From the NCBI RefSeq assembly GCF_008329605.1, contig NZ_NPKO01000013.1, forward strand, positions 62,001 through 126,000: a stretch of DNA of 64,000 nt, given 5' to 3'. The stretch comes from Mycolicibacterium sp. P9-64 (lineage in GTDB: Bacteria > Actinomycetota > Actinomycetes > Mycobacteriales > Mycobacteriaceae). The number at the start of each line of letters is the position of its first letter. Position 1 is the first letter of the stretch. The position numbers and the translations under genes were made by a program. Shown here in pieces: positions 16,434-24,967 of this stretch. The notes below the pieces were generated by a model. The model made no database searches. It saw only the letters and a program-made list of their open reading frames with translations, and was not told the origin of the DNA.

Positions 16434-16827
16434 GCGCCTCGCGTTCAAGCAAGTCATACGCCTCAGGTACCGGGTGCGCTGCCCGCTTCTGCGCGCGGAG
16501 TGATTCCGGATGGCCCACGTGGTTGCCGGAGCGGCTGTCGAGTCGCGTCCTCGTTGCTACCGCGCCCGGGGAGCGTCCCGGAGGGCGCGCGGCACCGCGG
16601 ACCTTGACCTACATGCGGTCGACGCGGACGCCTTTCGGCGGGTTACCGCGCAGATCGCCTCGGCCGGATATTCAGTGGCAAGCGCGATCTGGTGGGCCAG
16701 CAGAATCGCGCGGGCACGCGACCGCCCGACATTCGATGTTGCGGTGTACCTAGCCGTCCATGGCACCACACGGCGAGCGTGCTCTGCCGTCCACCACCGG
16801 ATCGGCCCGCAGGGCGCGGTACGGCCT
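16434..16827. other. Convergent intergenic stretch; no convincing gene
   Basis: The genes on either side converge here. One plus-strand frame (16510-16923) includes protein-like text (DLDLHAVDADAFRRVTAQIA followed by SAGYSVASAIWW) but overlaps the 3' end of the minus-strand gene and has no ribosome site. It may be a remnant. No hairpin with a T-run was seen. Confidence 0.35.
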
Positions 16828-17835
16828 TCAACGAGGCGGAGGATCGAATCCCACACTGGTGTAGGCATCGTCGGGTGTCTTGGTGGGATCTTTGTAGATC
16901 GACCACGTGCACAACGGTTGTGATTGGCCCTGCGTGGGTGGCTTGATGACTCGGAGGGGGAAGCCAAGACGCTGGATCGGCGCGCGTTGCTGCAGTTGGC
17001 AGCAGTGGGCGCAGTACAAGCAAACCCCGGTTGTGTTCCAAGCCCAGTCGTGCTTGCGCGTCGTCACCGACAATCGGCGAGCTGATTCGGGGTCTGCGGC
17101 CGACCCGAATTCGTACGTCCGCCCACCAGAACCGCAGGGAGCGAACGTGATCACCCATCGGTCGTCGTCCTCGACGATGGTGAAGGCGCCGTCGCGCTCC
17201 GGGCCGGTGAGATGACCGCGGGTGGCCTCGAAGATGTCGAGGAGCAGCCGTTGCACCGACTGCTCCCACGGCAAGTTGTCAGGGTGGTACACCGATGCCG
17301 ACCGCTCATACATTCCGGTCAACAACGAATCCCAGAGGTCGCCGACGAACTCTTCGCCCGCGGCCTTGGCGGCAAGGTCGAAGAGCGCGCATATCGTCTC
17401 GCAGGCACGATCGTGGTGTCGCTGCCAGGTGCTTCGAGCCCGTTCCAGGAGCGGCAGGGCGGCCGCCGAATCGAGGCGCTGGCATGCCTCCGCGAACTCG
17501 TCGACCAGTGCCCGGTAGGTCGTCCAGCCGACATCGAGGGCCGGTTCGCCGATCTCTGCGCCGATCGCCGCCAGGCGTTGGTCGACGACGTCGCTGGTCA
17601 CACCGTGGTCCTTCAGAGCCTGCGGAATCTCGATCAGCCAGGCAGCAAAGAGCTCGTATGCCTCTTGTGCTTCCTGGATCGTGATACGACCGTACGTTTC
17701 GGCCGCTTCGTACTCGCCCGAGGCCAGCGCGTCGCGTGCGCGTGCATAGCTGGACCGACCCTGCTCCAGCCACGGATCGGACCGCACCAGGTGGCCGAGC
17801 ATCTCGTTGTAGACAACGGCGGGGCCGTCGCTCAC
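16828..17835 (-). CDS. Cysteine-rich protein of unknown function coupled to the glutamine-synthetase-like gene
   Basis: A 335-residue protein not assigned to a function. The first two thirds are helical and acidic (YARARDALASGEYEAAETYG). The C-terminal part has a dense conserved-looking cluster: FAPCGSGGRTYEFG, then CLYCAHCC and later PLCTWSIYKDP, together a plausible metal or Fe-S ligand set. The GTG at 17835 overlaps the TGA of the ligase gene (GTGA), the strongest start evidence; the frame extends to 18069 only as shadow. Tight coupling suggests it works with the gamma-glutamyl ligase, perhaps as an enzyme or accessory factor acting on the amide. No signal peptide was seen. Confidence 0.7.
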   Translation of the reverse strand: MSDGPAVVYNEMLGHLVRSDPWLEQGRSSYARARDALASGEYEAAETYGRITIQEAQEAYELFAAWLIEIPQALKDHGVTSDVVDQRLAAIGAEIGEPALDVGWTTYRALVDEFAEACQRLDSAAALPLLERARSTWQRHHDRACETICALFDLAAKAAGEEFVGDLWDSLLTGMYERSASVYHPDNLPWEQSVQRLLLDIFEATRGHLTGPERDGAFTIVEDDDRWVITFAPCGSGGRTYEFGSAADPESARRLSVTTRKHDWAWNTTGVCLYCAHCCQLQQRAPIQRLGFPLRVIKPPTQGQSQPLCTWSIYKDPTKTPDDAYTSVGFDPPPR

Positions 17836-19247
17836 GTTCGTTCGAAGTAGCGTCGGCGCTCCCAGTCGGTGACCGCCTGGTTTAGGAACGCGCTGGTCTC
17901 GCCGTGACCGACCGTCAGCAAGTGGGCGTGCACTTCGCTGCCGAACGCCGTCTTTGCGGACTCGCTGGAGGCGAAGAGTTCGATGGCCTGTGTCAGCGAT
18001 CTGGGCAGTTGAGGAAGATCCGTGCGTAGATATCCATCGCCAGAAACGAGTTCGGGGAACGGGAGACACCGCTCGATCCCGTTCACGCCTGCTGCGATCG
18101 CGCCGGCGATGGCGATGTAGGGGTTCACGTCGGCACCCGGAATGCGGTTCTCCACTCGGCGTGTCGGGCCTTCTCCGATGGAGCGGAAGGACAGGGTCCG
18201 GTTGTCATCACCACATGCCACGGTTGTCGGCGCGAACGAGTTCGGCTGAAAACGGCGGTATGAGTTGAGATTTGGTGCGTACGTTAGGCACATCTCGCGC
18301 GCGTCGTCGACGAGTCCTGCGACGAATCCATCGAAGAGTGCGCTGTCGCCCAACGGCGTCGAACCGTCAGTTGACCACAGGCTGGTGTGAATGTGACAGG
18401 AACTCCCGAGTCCGGCGGCGTCCCACTTGGCCATGAAGGTGGCCGACAAACCCATGCGTGTCGCGATGGCCTTCACGCCGAACTTGTAGATGAAGTGGCG
18501 GTCCGCCATATCCAAGGCATTGGTGTGAGTGAGGTTGATCTCCTGTTGTCCCAGCCCGTACTCGCAGGACAATCCTTCAATCTCCACGCCGGCCCGTTCC
18601 ATCTGCTCGACCACGGCATTGATGAAGGGCTCGTTGTTGATCGCCACGAGCGGGTCGTAGGCGGCCTGGTATCGGGAGGCGGGAGTGAGGTCCTGATAGT
18701 TGGACCGCCAGCCATCCTCGTAGCTTTGGTCGAACAGGTAGAACTCGAGCTCGGAGGCAACCTGAGCGGTCGCGCCGTGCGCGGCGAGCCGCTCGAGCTG
18801 GCGCTTGAGGATCTGGCGCGGCGCGATCTCCAGGGTCGTGCCGTCGATCAGGACAGGGTCACAGATCACGAACGCGGTGCCGGGAATCCACGGCAACACG
18901 CGCAGCGTGTTGAGGTCTGGCTTGAGGTAACAGTCGGGACCGCCGGTGCTGAGCCCACCCACGTGCTCGAGGTCTGGATTGAGGTCCTGCTCGATGTCGA
19001 GCTGCCACACCATCAATGGGATGCGGAACTTCGTGTAGTCGCCGACGTGGTCCAGGAAGCGACGTGCGGGCACGTGCTCACCCAACGGTCGGCCGCTGTT
19101 GTCTGCGGCGACAAGTAGCACCTTGGTGATGAAGCCGGCATCGACGGCCTCGCTCAATGCCGACAGCGACCAGATACCTGACGGCAGCGGTTGGCCTTTG
19201 GAACCAACGGCCCCCGAAGCAGCGGGAGCGTCGATGCGCGTGGTCAT
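17832..19247 (-). CDS. Glutamine-synthetase-like gamma-glutamyl amide ligase
   Basis: A 471-residue glutamine synthetase family protein. Visible motifs: ELEFYLF (metal glutamate), SCEYGLGQQEINL, GSSCHIHTSL and the glutamate/ATP site ENRIPGADVNPYIAIAG. Length and insertion pattern resemble PuuA, IpuC and aniline-cluster TdnQ-type ligases, which join an amine to the gamma-carboxylate of glutamate, rather than ammonia-assimilating GlnA. The ATG at 19247 has GAGGAG upstream. A gamma-glutamyl hydrolase and an amino acid permease in the same block support an amine catabolic role. The amine is unknown. Confidence 0.82.
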   Translation of the reverse strand: MTTRIDAPAASGAVGSKGQPLPSGIWSLSALSEAVDAGFITKVLLVAADNSGRPLGEHVPARRFLDHVGDYTKFRIPLMVWQLDIEQDLNPDLEHVGGLSTGGPDCYLKPDLNTLRVLPWIPGTAFVICDPVLIDGTTLEIAPRQILKRQLERLAAHGATAQVASELEFYLFDQSYEDGWRSNYQDLTPASRYQAAYDPLVAINNEPFINAVVEQMERAGVEIEGLSCEYGLGQQEINLTHTNALDMADRHFIYKFGVKAIATRMGLSATFMAKWDAAGLGSSCHIHTSLWSTDGSTPLGDSALFDGFVAGLVDDAREMCLTYAPNLNSYRRFQPNSFAPTTVACGDDNRTLSFRSIGEGPTRRVENRIPGADVNPYIAIAGAIAAGVNGIERCLPFPELVSGDGYLRTDLPQLPRSLTQAIELFASSESAKTAFGSEVHAHLLTVGHGETSAFLNQAVTDWERRRYFERT

Positions 19248-19308
19248 GAAATTTCTCCTCGATTGGCGAGTGGTCCTTGGCGGCCGCATTCGCAGCTAAA
19301 GGGCTAGT

Positions 19309-19325
19309 GGACTATTTTATAGTTC
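19309..19325. promoter_or_regulatory. Inverted repeat before the gamma-glutamyl ligase gene
   Basis: GGACTAT and ATAGTTC form a 7-3-7 inverted repeat with one mismatch, 62 bases before the ligase ATG. The same GACTA / TAGTC / TAGTTC elements appear at 27091, 29598 and 29713. They may be sites for the block 2 GntR regulator. Confidence 0.4.
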
Positions 19326-19375
19326 TTTTGTGATGCAGGTCAAGGTTTGTCGCGACCCGTCTCGGCGACGGGGCG

Positions 19376-20536
19376 TCATCGCAGCAGCGACCGTGCCATC
19401 ACCACACGCTGGATCTGGTTTGTGCCTTCGTAGATCTGCGTGATCTTGGCATCCCTCATGAAGCGTTCGACGGGGAAGTCCGTGGTGTATCCGTAGCCCC
19501 CGAACAACTGGACGGCATTGGTGGTGACTTCCATTGCGACGTCTGAGGCAAAGCACTTCGCTGCCGCTGAGATGAATCCCAACTCGGGTTCTCCCCGTTC
19601 GGCCCGGGCCGCGGCGGAGTACACCATCAGTCGGGCAGCCTCGATCTTCATCGCCATGTCGGCGAGCATGAACTGGGTGTTCTGGAAGTCGCCGATCGGC
19701 TTGCCGAACTGCTTGCGCCCCTTGACGTAGACGATCGCCGCCTCCAAGGCGCCCTGCGCGATGCCGACGGCTTGGGCACCGATCGTCGGACGCGTGTGGT
19801 CGAGGGTACGAAGTGCGATCTTGAAGCCGATGCCGGGCTCGCCGATGATCCTGGACCGCGGGATCGTGCAGTTCTCGAAGTACAGCTCCGTGGTTGGAGA
19901 CCCCTTGATGCCCAGCTTGCGCTCCTTTGGGCCGACGACGAACCCGGGGTCGTCCGCGTGCACCATGAAGGCCGAGATTCCACGGGCCCCGGCGGACGGG
20001 TCTGTGACCGCCATGACCGCATACCAGGTTGACTTGCCGCCGTTGGAGATCCAGCATTTTGCTCCGTTGAGGACCCAGTGGTCACCGTCTGCGACTGCGC
20101 GGGTGCGCATCGACGCGGCGTCGCTGCCAGCCTCGCGCTCGGAGAGGGCGTAGGAGGCCATCGCACCTGCAGCGATCTCGGGCAAAACCTCTTGCTTCAG
20201 CTCTTCGCTGCCGTACAACAACAGCCCCATGGTGCCGAGCTTGTTGCACACCGGGATCAGCGACGACGCCGCGCACACTCGTGCCACTTCTTCGATCACG
20301 ATGCAACCCGCGATGGCGTCGGCTCCCTGGCCGCCGTACTGGTCGGGAATGTGTACCGAGGCCAAGCTGGCGTCGTTCAACGCCGTGAGCGCTTCCTCGG
20401 TGTAGCGACTCGTCGCGTCGACGTCGGCAGCGTGGGGCGCGATTCGCTTGTCGCACAGCTCGCGCAGCACACTTCGCAGTTCGTGGTGCTCGTCGCCAAG
20501 CCGTAGCGCGGCGAAAGCGGGGTTGTCGATGCTCAT
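19376..20536 (-). CDS. Acyl-CoA dehydrogenase
   Basis: A 386-residue enzyme of normal length for the family. FAD-site signature YALSEREAGSDAASM, substrate-region WISNGG, and the C-terminal FGGYGYTTDFPVERFMRDAK then IYEGTNQIQR, whose Glu is the catalytic base in short/medium-chain acyl-CoA dehydrogenases. It removes two hydrogens from a CoA thioester and passes electrons to ETF. The ATG at 20536 gives the family N-terminus; the frame is open for another 93 codons upstream. It lies between the flavin monooxygenase and the ligase on the same strand. Confidence 0.9.
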   Translation of the reverse strand: MSIDNPAFAALRLGDEHHELRSVLRELCDKRIAPHAADVDATSRYTEEALTALNDASLASVHIPDQYGGQGADAIAGCIVIEEVARVCAASSLIPVCNKLGTMGLLLYGSEELKQEVLPEIAAGAMASYALSEREAGSDAASMRTRAVADGDHWVLNGAKCWISNGGKSTWYAVMAVTDPSAGARGISAFMVHADDPGFVVGPKERKLGIKGSPTTELYFENCTIPRSRIIGEPGIGFKIALRTLDHTRPTIGAQAVGIAQGALEAAIVYVKGRKQFGKPIGDFQNTQFMLADMAMKIEAARLMVYSAAARAERGEPELGFISAAAKCFASDVAMEVTTNAVQLFGGYGYTTDFPVERFMRDAKITQIYEGTNQIQRVVMARSLLR

Positions 20537-20815
20537 GGTCGTCCTGTCTTGGTCATGGGGTGCCTCCTGTCGGTGCGCCGGTCGCCGCTGCAGGCACATC
20601 GACTTGTGCACTGCCCACGCCCGACGCAATAGTTCTCGATCGGCGGCGCCGTACTGGCGGGCATCGCAGACGGCCGCAGTGACGATCGCCGAGAAGTGAG
20701 CAAGGATGCGGTGGGCGGAGAGGCCGAACTCCCGAGACGCCGCGTCGTCATGGGGGCGACCGTAAGGCGCCCAGTCCGATACGAAACGCAGGATGCTCCT
20801 GTCGAATGCGTCCAT
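20537..20815 (-). other. Open extension in frame with the acyl-CoA dehydrogenase, possible small protein domain
   Basis: The translation begins MDAFDRSILRFVSDWAPYGR and continues with DAASREFGLSAHRIL, then a helical stretch. The pattern (ILRF, FGLS, HRIL) resembles small DUF3263-like or phage-type helix-turn-helix proteins of actinobacteria. It runs without a stop into the dehydrogenase frame, so it is either an N-terminal extension, an in-frame upstream gene fused by loss of its stop, or chance. No independent stop codon separates them. Confidence 0.35.
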
Positions 20816-20855
20816 GAAGGATCTGAGTGTCGTGGGAAGCCTCGGCCGGGGCGAT

Positions 20856-22343
20856 TCACTTGATCGAAGTCGCCAGTCTGCGAAGGAGTTTGGTTGCCAT
20901 GATGTAGGTGCTTGGGCTCGCTGGCCACTGCGAGATCACCTTCCCCGTCCGGTTGGCGCCCGCGCGGAAGTAGCTCTCGGTCACCGCCCAGACCGTCTTC
21001 GCCAGCCGGTTTTGTGCCCAGTCGTTGTAGATGTAGAAGGCCGAGGGGCGCACCTCGACGCGTCTCTTGCCCCTGCGCGCCGCCCTGGCAATCAGGCTCG
21101 CTGCGAATCGACCCTGCGCCTCGTAGAACGCGACCAGTGGCACGACGTTCGTGTTGGGGCCGAACATGATGAAGAAGTTGGGGAACCCAGGAACCATCAT
21201 GCCCAGGAACGCCTCTGCCCCATCAGCCCACGTCTCGTGTAGATCGATACCGTTCTCGCCGGAGACCTGGTATGTGCTCAAGTATTGGTGGGCTTGGAAT
21301 CCCGTGGCGAGCACGATCATGTCGAGCTGGTGTTCCTCGCCGTTGGCGTCGATGGCTCCGCGCGCGGACAGCCCCTTGACCGCGTGCGGCACCAGCCTCA
21401 CCTTGGGGTTCTTCAGGGCCTGGTAGTAGGTGTCGCTGATGACGGTGCGTCGACCCTCCATGGGGAAGGTTGGGACTAGTAGCTCCAGCAGGTCGGGCCG
21501 GTCGGCCATCTGCTGATGGAGATAGGCGAGCGCGGCTTTACGGCGTTTTCCATTGAGGTGACGGTCTTCTCGCGCGTGGCGGGCCTGGTGCTGACGCAGG
21601 TCGTAGTCGACCCACAGTTTCAGCCGCCGATACGCGTACACCGGCGCCAAGCGGTTGAGGCGGCGTTCTAGTGGGCTGAAGTCGCGCGCCTCCTTGGGCA
21701 GCATCCAGTTGGGTTCGATCTGAAAGACCGTCACTGCCGACGCCACCTTCTCGGCTTCGGTGACGATCTGCACCGCCGAGGAACCCGTGCCGAGAACGCC
21801 TACCGACTTGCCCGTCATGTCCAGATCCTCGCGCCACTTCGAGGTGTGACAGATCGGCCCCGTGAAGTCGTGGTCTTCTCGCACGAACGGGGGTTCGGCG
21901 GGCGTGTTGAGGAATCCGACGGCACTGATGACGTAGTCGAATTGGCCGTGGTCGATCCGCGAGGTAGTCGACACGGTGTATTGGCTGCGCTCGTCTGACC
22001 ACGCTACGTGTAGCACCTCCTCGTTGAACCGCATGTGCGACTGGAGATTCCAGTTGTGTGTGACCCGGTGCAGGTAGGCAAGAAGTTCTTGCCACCCGGC
22101 GTGGGTGCGCGTCCAGTCGTAGCGCTCGAACGAGAACGAGTAGATGTGGGACTCGAGGTCGACCTCGGCGCCCGGGTAGGTATTGTGCCGCCACGTCCCG
22201 CCGAGGCCGGGGGAGCGCTCGAAGATGATGAAGTCGTCGATACCGCGCTTCTTGAGCGCTACGGCTGCAGCCAAACCGCTGAAACCGGCGCCGATCACCG
22301 CGACGCGCGGCGTGTACGTCCCATCTGTGTTCACACAGATCAC
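20856..22343 (-). CDS. Flavin-containing / Baeyer-Villiger-type monooxygenase
   Basis: A 495-residue class B flavoprotein monooxygenase. FAD Rossmann motif GAGFSGLAAAV at about 18, the Baeyer-Villiger fingerprint FTGPICHTSKW (pattern FxGxxxHxxxW), and an NADPH Rossmann motif GTGSSAVQ follow in order, with the C-terminal ATGF motif (LATGFQAHQY). It would insert oxygen into a ketone or oxidise a nitrogen or sulfur centre. The GTG at 22343 has GAAGG five bases upstream. In this block it may oxidise the amide or amine-derived ketone; an alpha/beta hydrolase encoded upstream could cleave the ester product. Confidence 0.85.
   Translation of the reverse strand: MICVNTDGTYTPRVAVIGAGFSGLAAAVALKKRGIDDFIIFERSPGLGGTWRHNTYPGAEVDLESHIYSFSFERYDWTRTHAGWQELLAYLHRVTHNWNLQSHMRFNEEVLHVAWSDERSQYTVSTTSRIDHGQFDYVISAVGFLNTPAEPPFVREDHDFTGPICHTSKWREDLDMTGKSVGVLGTGSSAVQIVTEAEKVASAVTVFQIEPNWMLPKEARDFSPLERRLNRLAPVYAYRRLKLWVDYDLRQHQARHAREDRHLNGKRRKAALAYLHQQMADRPDLLELLVPTFPMEGRRTVISDTYYQALKNPKVRLVPHAVKGLSARGAIDANGEEHQLDMIVLATGFQAHQYLSTYQVSGENGIDLHETWADGAEAFLGMMVPGFPNFFIMFGPNTNVVPLVAFYEAQGRFAASLIARAARRGKRRVEVRPSAFYIYNDWAQNRLAKTVWAVTESYFRAGANRTGKVISQWPASPSTYIMATKLLRRLATSIK
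22323..22340. promoter_or_regulatory. 8-2-8 palindrome over the first codons of the monooxygenase gene
   Basis: ATCTGTGT and ACACAGAT are exact inverted arms around a 2-base centre (22323-22340). It covers codons 2 to 7 of the monooxygenase gene. A perfect arm pair is unusual at this position and could be an operator or an RNA hairpin that controls translation. Confidence 0.35.
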
Positions 22344-22456
22344 CTGCCTTCGGAGAGTTTTCGTCGGCCGGTGGCCGCTCGAATCAGTTGATGGCCTTTG
22401 GGGGCCCGTATTTGGTTGTTGAAGACGTCCACAACCCCTGCGCGAGGAGCTGCGGA

Positions 22457-23194
22457 TTACTTGAGCTGCGTGGACCAGCCACCGTCGACGACGAGTTCGG
22501 TAGCAGTGATGAAGCTCGCCTCGGGGGAGAGCAGGAACCTGGTCGCGTCCGCCACGTCAGCGGGCATTCCGAGTCGGCCCAACGGGGTTCGGTGCTCCAT
22601 ATCGGTGCGCCGTTGCGGCGACTGCTCATACAACGGGGCGATCATCGGGGTCAAGATCGCTCCGGGACAGACCGCGTTGCACCGGATCGCCTCGGGCGCG
22701 AGTTTCAGCGCGATGGCCCGCGACAACGAGACCAATGCCGCCTTGCTCACCTGGTAGGCGTCCAGCGGCGAATCCATCCCTCGCAGACCGGCGACGCTGG
22801 CCACGTTGACGATGCTCTTGCCGCGCCCGGTCCGCAGGTGTGGCAGTGCCGCGACGGTGAGCCGGCGCACGGCATGCAGATTGACTCCCAGCGTCGTGTC
22901 CCACACGCCGTCGTCGTGTGCATCGAATATCGATCCGTCACGGTCGAACAGCGCGATGCCGGCAGCATTGACCAGGTAGTCCAGACCACCTTCACCGACT
23001 TCGGTGAGCAACGCATCGAAGGTCGCCGTTGCGTCGAGTAGGTCGGTCGACACATACGTCGTTCCCTCTGCGAGCGCCGGCGACGGCAAGGCGCTCACGT
23101 CGGTGGCGATGACTCGGATGCCGTCTGCGCGCAGCCGTGCAACGATGGCACTGCCGATGCCGCCGTTGGCACCCGTGACCAGGGCGGTGTGCAT
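22457..23194 (-). CDS. Short-chain dehydrogenase/reductase
   Basis: A 245-residue classical SDR: TGANGGIGSAI cofactor motif near the N-terminus, NAAG, and the catalytic pair in AYQVSKAA (Tyr, Lys), ending FITATELVVDGGW. The ATG at 23194 overlaps the TGA of the upstream esterase gene (TGATG), fixing the start; 64 further codons of open frame upstream are shadow of the esterase. It probably oxidises an alcohol or reduces a ketone in the pathway with the esterase and the monooxygenase. Confidence 0.88.
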   Translation of the reverse strand: MHTALVTGANGGIGSAIVARLRADGIRVIATDVSALPSPALAEGTTYVSTDLLDATATFDALLTEVGEGGLDYLVNAAGIALFDRDGSIFDAHDDGVWDTTLGVNLHAVRRLTVAALPHLRTGRGKSIVNVASVAGLRGMDSPLDAYQVSKAALVSLSRAIALKLAPEAIRCNAVCPGAILTPMIAPLYEQSPQRRTDMEHRTPLGRLGMPADVADATRFLLSPEASFITATELVVDGGWSTQLK

Positions 23195-24135
23195 CAGCTG
23201 CTCCTGCCGAGCGCGGCAGCCAGGCGTTCCCCGGCGAACTGCATGGCGTCGGTGGCGATGGGAAAGATCTCGTCCAGACCGAAGAATCCGTGGATCATTC
23301 CCGGGTACTCCCGGCTGCTGACGGCGACGCCTGCGGCGGCGAGAGCCTGCGCCAGCAGAGTTCCTTGCGGTTTGATGGGATCGCATTCGGCGAGGATCAC
23401 GGTGGTCTCAGGCAAGCCGTGGAGGTCGGCGTTCAAGACCGAAACCCGCGGGTCTGCAGCGTCGTTCGGCGAGGCGAAGTAGTTGCGCTGGTGCCACCGC
23501 AGCTCGTCGCGCTCGAGCATCACGCCCTCGTACGCGTCGTCGAAGCCGACCGCAAGGTCGGACGTCGACGCCGGGTACACCAACAACTGATGCCGCAGTG
23601 CAGGGGCGAAGGCCATGTCACGGGCGTGAACTGCCACGGCGCAGGCCAGGTTCCCGCCGGCGCTATCCCCGGCAACCGCTACCCGATCGAGATCGACACC
23701 CAGTTCGCCGACTGTGGAACCTTTCGTCGCCCAGCCCAATGCATCGATGGCATCGTTGACCGCCGTTGGGAATCGATGCTCGGGTCCACGGCGGTAGTCC
23801 ACGGACAACACCGCCGATCCGGACGAGTTGGCCAGTAGTCGGGTGGTCACGTCGTGCGAGTCGATGCTGCCCAACAACCAGCCGCCGCCGTGGTAGTAGA
23901 GCGTGAGCGGAACGTCGGTCGGCACGTCGGGCAGGTAGAGCCGTCCGCGAATGTGGTCGCCGTCTCGCGTCGGAATCTCCAGCTCGACCGTGCGCCTAAT
24001 CGTGGGCTTGGCAAGGCTGGCGAAGACCGCTTCGAAGTTCTCCCTGGCTGTCGGGACGGGCAGCAGATGTGCGTTGGGCCGGCCGGATGCGCGGGCGTCG
24101 TCGAGCATCTTCTGCGCGACGGGGTCGATCGGCAT
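23194..24135 (-). CDS. Alpha/beta hydrolase, hormone-sensitive-lipase (acetyl esterase) family
   Basis: A 313-residue cytoplasmic esterase. Oxyanion motif YYHGGGW, nucleophile GDSAGG, acid in AECDPI and base in MIHGFF form the full HSL-family set. It begins MPIDPVAQKMLDD with GGAGCTCC upstream. An intact triad indicates activity, perhaps on the ester produced by the Baeyer-Villiger enzyme. It is translationally coupled to the following SDR. Confidence 0.88.
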   Translation of the reverse strand: MPIDPVAQKMLDDARASGRPNAHLLPVPTARENFEAVFASLAKPTIRRTVELEIPTRDGDHIRGRLYLPDVPTDVPLTLYYHGGGWLLGSIDSHDVTTRLLANSSGSAVLSVDYRRGPEHRFPTAVNDAIDALGWATKGSTVGELGVDLDRVAVAGDSAGGNLACAVAVHARDMAFAPALRHQLLVYPASTSDLAVGFDDAYEGVMLERDELRWHQRNYFASPNDAADPRVSVLNADLHGLPETTVILAECDPIKPQGTLLAQALAAAGVAVSSREYPGMIHGFFGLDEIFPIATDAMQFAGERLAAALGRSS

Positions 24136-24196
24136 CAGGAGCTCCTTTCGAATCGTTGGGCAGTTGGGCAGTTGAGTGGTCGTGCGGCAGTCGGCT

Positions 24197-24967
24197 TCAC
24201 GTCGTGGCGAACCCTCCGTCGACCCTCAGGTCGGCGCCAGTGACGAAACTGGCCTGATCGCTGAGCAGGTAGGCCACCGCGTGGGCAATGTCGGTGGGCT
24301 GGGCCCACCTATCGAGAACGGTGCGGGCGGCCAGTTGATCCGGCAGCGCCGACGTGTCTCCGTGCTCTGCGGCCATCGGCGTGGCGACGAATCCAGGCGC
24401 AATACTGTTGACCCGCACATGGGGTCCCAGTGCTCTGGCTGCGGTGCGCGTCAACATGGCGAGCGCTGCCTTCGACGCGGCGTAATGCGGATTGGGGTCG
24501 GGATTGGTCAGCGCAATCACCCGGCTGGCCTCCATCGAAGTGATGTTCACGATGGCAGCGGGCGTACCGGCGGCGAGAAGGTCTGCGCCTGCGTCGATGA
24601 CGTTGTATGCCCCGACGAGGTTGACTTCCAGGATCGAACGCCATTCTCCGAGCCCGACGCCGCGAAAGCCGCTGTGCGCTGGTATTCCTGCGCAGTTCAC
24701 CACGTAGTTGAGACGGCCATCCGGAAACGTCTGACGCAATGCCTCACCGACTCGTTCGGCGTCGCGAACGTCCACGACCCGGGTGACCCGCATCTTCGAG
24801 TCGTCGGGTCCATGTGGGCCGGGATCACGGAGATCCATTGCCAGCGTTCGGATCCCAGCCTCGACGAGGAGCTTGGTGGTCGCCGCTCCGATGCCCGAGG
24901 CGGCGCCGGTCACTACCGCACCAGTGCCACCGAATGTCAGCGCCAGAGATCGGCGCGAGGCGGTCAC
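24197..24967 (-). CDS. Short-chain dehydrogenase/reductase
   Basis: A 256-residue classical SDR with TGAASGIGAAT, NCAGIP, a serine in NITSMEAS, and the YxxxK pair in HYAASKAA, ending FVTGADLRVDGGF. The GTG at 24967 overlaps the stop of the DUF1116 gene (GTGA), so it is coupled to it. The first 16 residues of the longer open frame are not family-like. Coupling to the DUF1116 gene suggests the two act on consecutive intermediates. Confidence 0.87.
   Translation of the reverse strand: MTASRRSLALTFGGTGAVVTGAASGIGAATTKLLVEAGIRTLAMDLRDPGPHGPDDSKMRVTRVVDVRDAERVGEALRQTFPDGRLNYVVNCAGIPAHSGFRGVGLGEWRSILEVNLVGAYNVIDAGADLLAAGTPAAIVNITSMEASRVIALTNPDPNPHYAASKAALAMLTRTAARALGPHVRVNSIAPGFVATPMAAEHGDTSALPDQLAARTVLDRWAQPTDIAHAVAYLLSDQASFVTGADLRVDGGFATT

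Noticed and set aside
17836..18069. N-terminal extension of the cysteine-rich protein
   Set aside because: It lies inside the ligase gene and has no protein character; GTGA coupling supports the start at 17835.
17832..19247. Calling the ligase an ammonia-assimilating glutamine synthetase
   Set aside because: Its context (permease, gamma-glutamyl hydrolase, amine-type block) and sequence style favour a gamma-glutamyl amine ligase; housekeeping GlnA would not be expected here.
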